Shown here piece after piece: positions 7,260 through 8,343 of a stretch of 8,343 nucleotides of DNA (position 1 is the stretch's first letter; each line of letters begins with the position of its first letter). A program made the position numbers and the translations under genes. Below the pieces are notes generated by a model, which was not told where the DNA came from, ran no database searches, and saw only the letters and a list, made by a program, of their open reading frames with translations. The DNA comes from Pseudomonadota bacterium (GTDB taxonomy: Bacteria > Pseudomonadota > Gammaproteobacteria > Burkholderiales > Burkholderiaceae_D): NCBI GenBank assembly GCA_023435945.1, contig JAEZLB010000317.1, positions 1 to 8,343 on the forward strand. Reading direction: 5' to 3'.

Positions 7260-8204
7260 ATGTGCGTCGCGCTAGCGACGATTGGGGGTTCGTGCGAGCC
7301 GTCCCTCTCGAATGCCCTGAAAGCCCACATTCAACGCAACATTGCAGAAGCACGACGCATTGCCCGCACATCCGGATTGTCGAACGAAGAGATTCACGCC
7401 GCTCGTAAGTCGATCAAGCGTGCGCGCTCGACTCTGCGCTTGATGAGGGCGGAAATGCCGCGGGAATCGTTCGAGCAGCTGCAGCTTGCGTTTACAGCAC
7501 TTGCACATTCGTTCACATCGGCGCGTGATGCGGCCGTGATGCGCGATCGATTGCTCGAGTTGGTCGAAGAGAACGCCCAACTGTCGACGGCGAGCGCCGT
7601 CTCGCTTGCGGAGATGCTCGAGCTCAAGCAGCAGCAAGCGCTGGAGGAAATGTCTGCTCCCAGTGCACGTCGCGAGGTGGAGCGCCTCGCAGACGCCCTT
7701 CAACACCGTTTGGAGTGCGTGCGATTCGATCAGGATGACTGGGAGTTGCTCGCTTGCGGTTTGAAGCGGATCTATCGAGTGGGGCGCCGGCGCTTTCGCG
7801 CCTTGAAGAAGGGATCCGACGACGACAGCGTGCATCGCTGCCGGAAGGCCGCCAAGGACCTCATGTACTCATTGCAGTCTCTGACACCCATTGCGGTCGG
7901 AAAGATCAGTCGCACTGTGCGTCAGCTGCATCGATTGACGGACGATCTCGGCGAAGATCACGACCTCGCGCTGCTCGATAGCGCGCTACGGGACGTCGGT
8001 GACCGCCAGCAATCGAAGCTACGCAAGGCGATCAAACGGCGCCGCGCCAAACTTCAACGTCGAGCACGTCATGCAGGCCGTCGCTTGTACGAGCGCAAGC
8101 CCAGGCGCTACTTGCGTCATCTTGGTCTGCGGCGGAAGGAGTGGATCGCTGTTCACGAACGGCTCATGCGTGACCGGCTCGCGCCTGAAGGCGAAGCGGC
8201 GTAA
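7260..8204 (+). CDS. CHAD domain-containing protein (314 aa)
   Basis: A helical, strongly basic protein with the conserved-histidine alpha-helical (CHAD) fold. Two helical repeats are visible, each started by a histidine in a basic helix: EEIHAARKSIKRARSTLRLMR at residues 43-63 with H46, and DSVHRCRKAAKDLMYSLQSL at 189-208 with H192. The family motif TDDLGEDHDLALLDSAL, with H234, follows in the second repeat. CHAD proteins from other bacteria bind inorganic polyphosphate through these His, Arg and Lys residues and localise to polyphosphate granules. Some are fused to CYTH triphosphatase domains; no CYTH domain is present here, so this is a stand-alone CHAD. The C-terminal part from about 250 is exceptionally rich in Arg and Lys (KAIKRRRAKLQRRARHAGRR), suiting a polyanion partner. 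No signal peptide is convincing. ATG 7260 is the likely start, with a GGGAGTAGGGG stretch upstream. The upstream Usp gene suggests a stress-linked role. Confidence 0.9.
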   Translation: MCVALATIGGSCEPSLSNALKAHIQRNIAEARRIARTSGLSNEEIHAARKSIKRARSTLRLMRAEMPRESFEQLQLAFTALAHSFTSARDAAVMRDRLLELVEENAQLSTASAVSLAEMLELKQQQALEEMSAPSARREVERLADALQHRLECVRFDQDDWELLACGLKRIYRVGRRRFRALKKGSDDDSVHRCRKAAKDLMYSLQSLTPIAVGKISRTVRQLHRLTDDLGEDHDLALLDSALRDVGDRQQSKLRKAIKRRRAKLQRRARHAGRRLYERKPRRYLRHLGLRRKEWIAVHERLMRDRLAPEGEAA

Positions 8205-8241
8205 CCCAGGACTGGGCTCGATGCGCGGTATTGATTTCTGG

Positions 8242-8257
8242 ACCCACAAAAGTGGGT
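8242..8257 (-). terminator. Perfect hairpin directly downstream of the tRNA-Ser 3' end
   Basis: ACCCAC at 8242-8247 and GTGGGT at 8252-8257 form a six-pair GC-rich stem around a four-base loop (TTTT on the minus strand). It begins at the last base of the tRNA CCA end and also lies 37 bases after the CHAD stop. It may end the tRNA transcript or assist 3' processing. No T-tract follows the stem on either strand, so it is not a canonical intrinsic terminator. Confidence 0.35.
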
Positions 8258-8343
8258 GGCGGAGAGACAGGGATTCGAACCCTGGAACACCCGTGAAGAT
8301 GTTACTGGAATTCCAGTCCAGCGCCTTCGACCACTCGGCCATC
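8257..8343 (-). tRNA. tRNA-Ser (anticodon GGA), 5' end cut by window edge
   Basis: On the minus strand the window contains all but about the first five bases of a class II tRNA. The 3' end is encoded CCA (8257-8259), discriminator G (8260) and acceptor strand TCTCTCC (8261-8267). The T arm is CAGGG-TTCGAAT-CCCTG (8268-8284). A long variable arm follows, as expected for serine. The anticodon stem CTGGA/TCCAG encloses the loop CTGGAAT, placing GGA at 8312-8314, which reads UCC and UCU serine codons. The D arm GCCGAGTGGTCGAAGGC is next, and the last in-window bases are the end of the 5' acceptor strand. All visible arms pair, so there is no sign of a pseudogene. Confidence 0.95.

Noticed and set aside
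8305..8318. Palindrome ACTGGAATTCCAGT-like sequence as an operator
   Set aside because: It is the anticodon arm of the serine tRNA.

Overview
This window looks like chromosomal DNA from a GC-rich proteobacterium, most likely a gammaproteobacterium. That placement is an inference from codon use, Shine-Dalgarno-type starts and the style of the proteins; no rRNA or other marker gene is present. It holds eight protein-coding genes (one cut by the left edge) and one serine tRNA cut by the right edge. No transposase, integrase, phage gene or CRISPR array was seen.

Layout. Positions 1-603 (minus) are the N-terminal 201 residues of a ribose-phosphate pyrophosphokinase-like protein. A 241-base divergent gap separates it from a plus-strand run: a single-domain universal stress protein (845-1309), a MacB/LolD-type ABC ATPase (1348-2058), an eight-helix MacB/FtsX-type permease (2052-4421) and a HlyD-type periplasmic adaptor (4424-5647). 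The gaps are 38 bases, a 7-base overlap and 2 bases, so this is very probably one operon. A minus-strand phosphoribosyltransferase of the COG1926 type (5763-6413) converges on it. After a 339-base divergent gap come a second universal stress protein (6753-7211) and a CHAD-domain protein (7260-8204), both on the plus strand. A minus-strand tRNA-Ser(GGA) occupies the right edge, followed by a compact hairpin.

How the parts fit. The ATPase, permease and adaptor make a tripartite inner-membrane/periplasm export machine that would need a TolC-like outer-membrane channel from elsewhere; its substrate cannot be read from sequence. Around it sit functions seen in stress or energy-limitation clusters: two nucleotide-binding Usp proteins, a PRPP synthetase-like enzyme, a PRPP-motif phosphoribosyltransferase, and a CHAD protein of a polyphosphate-associated family. 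A reasonable but untested reading is a stress-response neighbourhood combining nucleotide/PRPP salvage, polyphosphate association and export. No single gene is of an unknown family; the unusual aspect is the combination, especially a Usp gene leading an ABC exporter operon.
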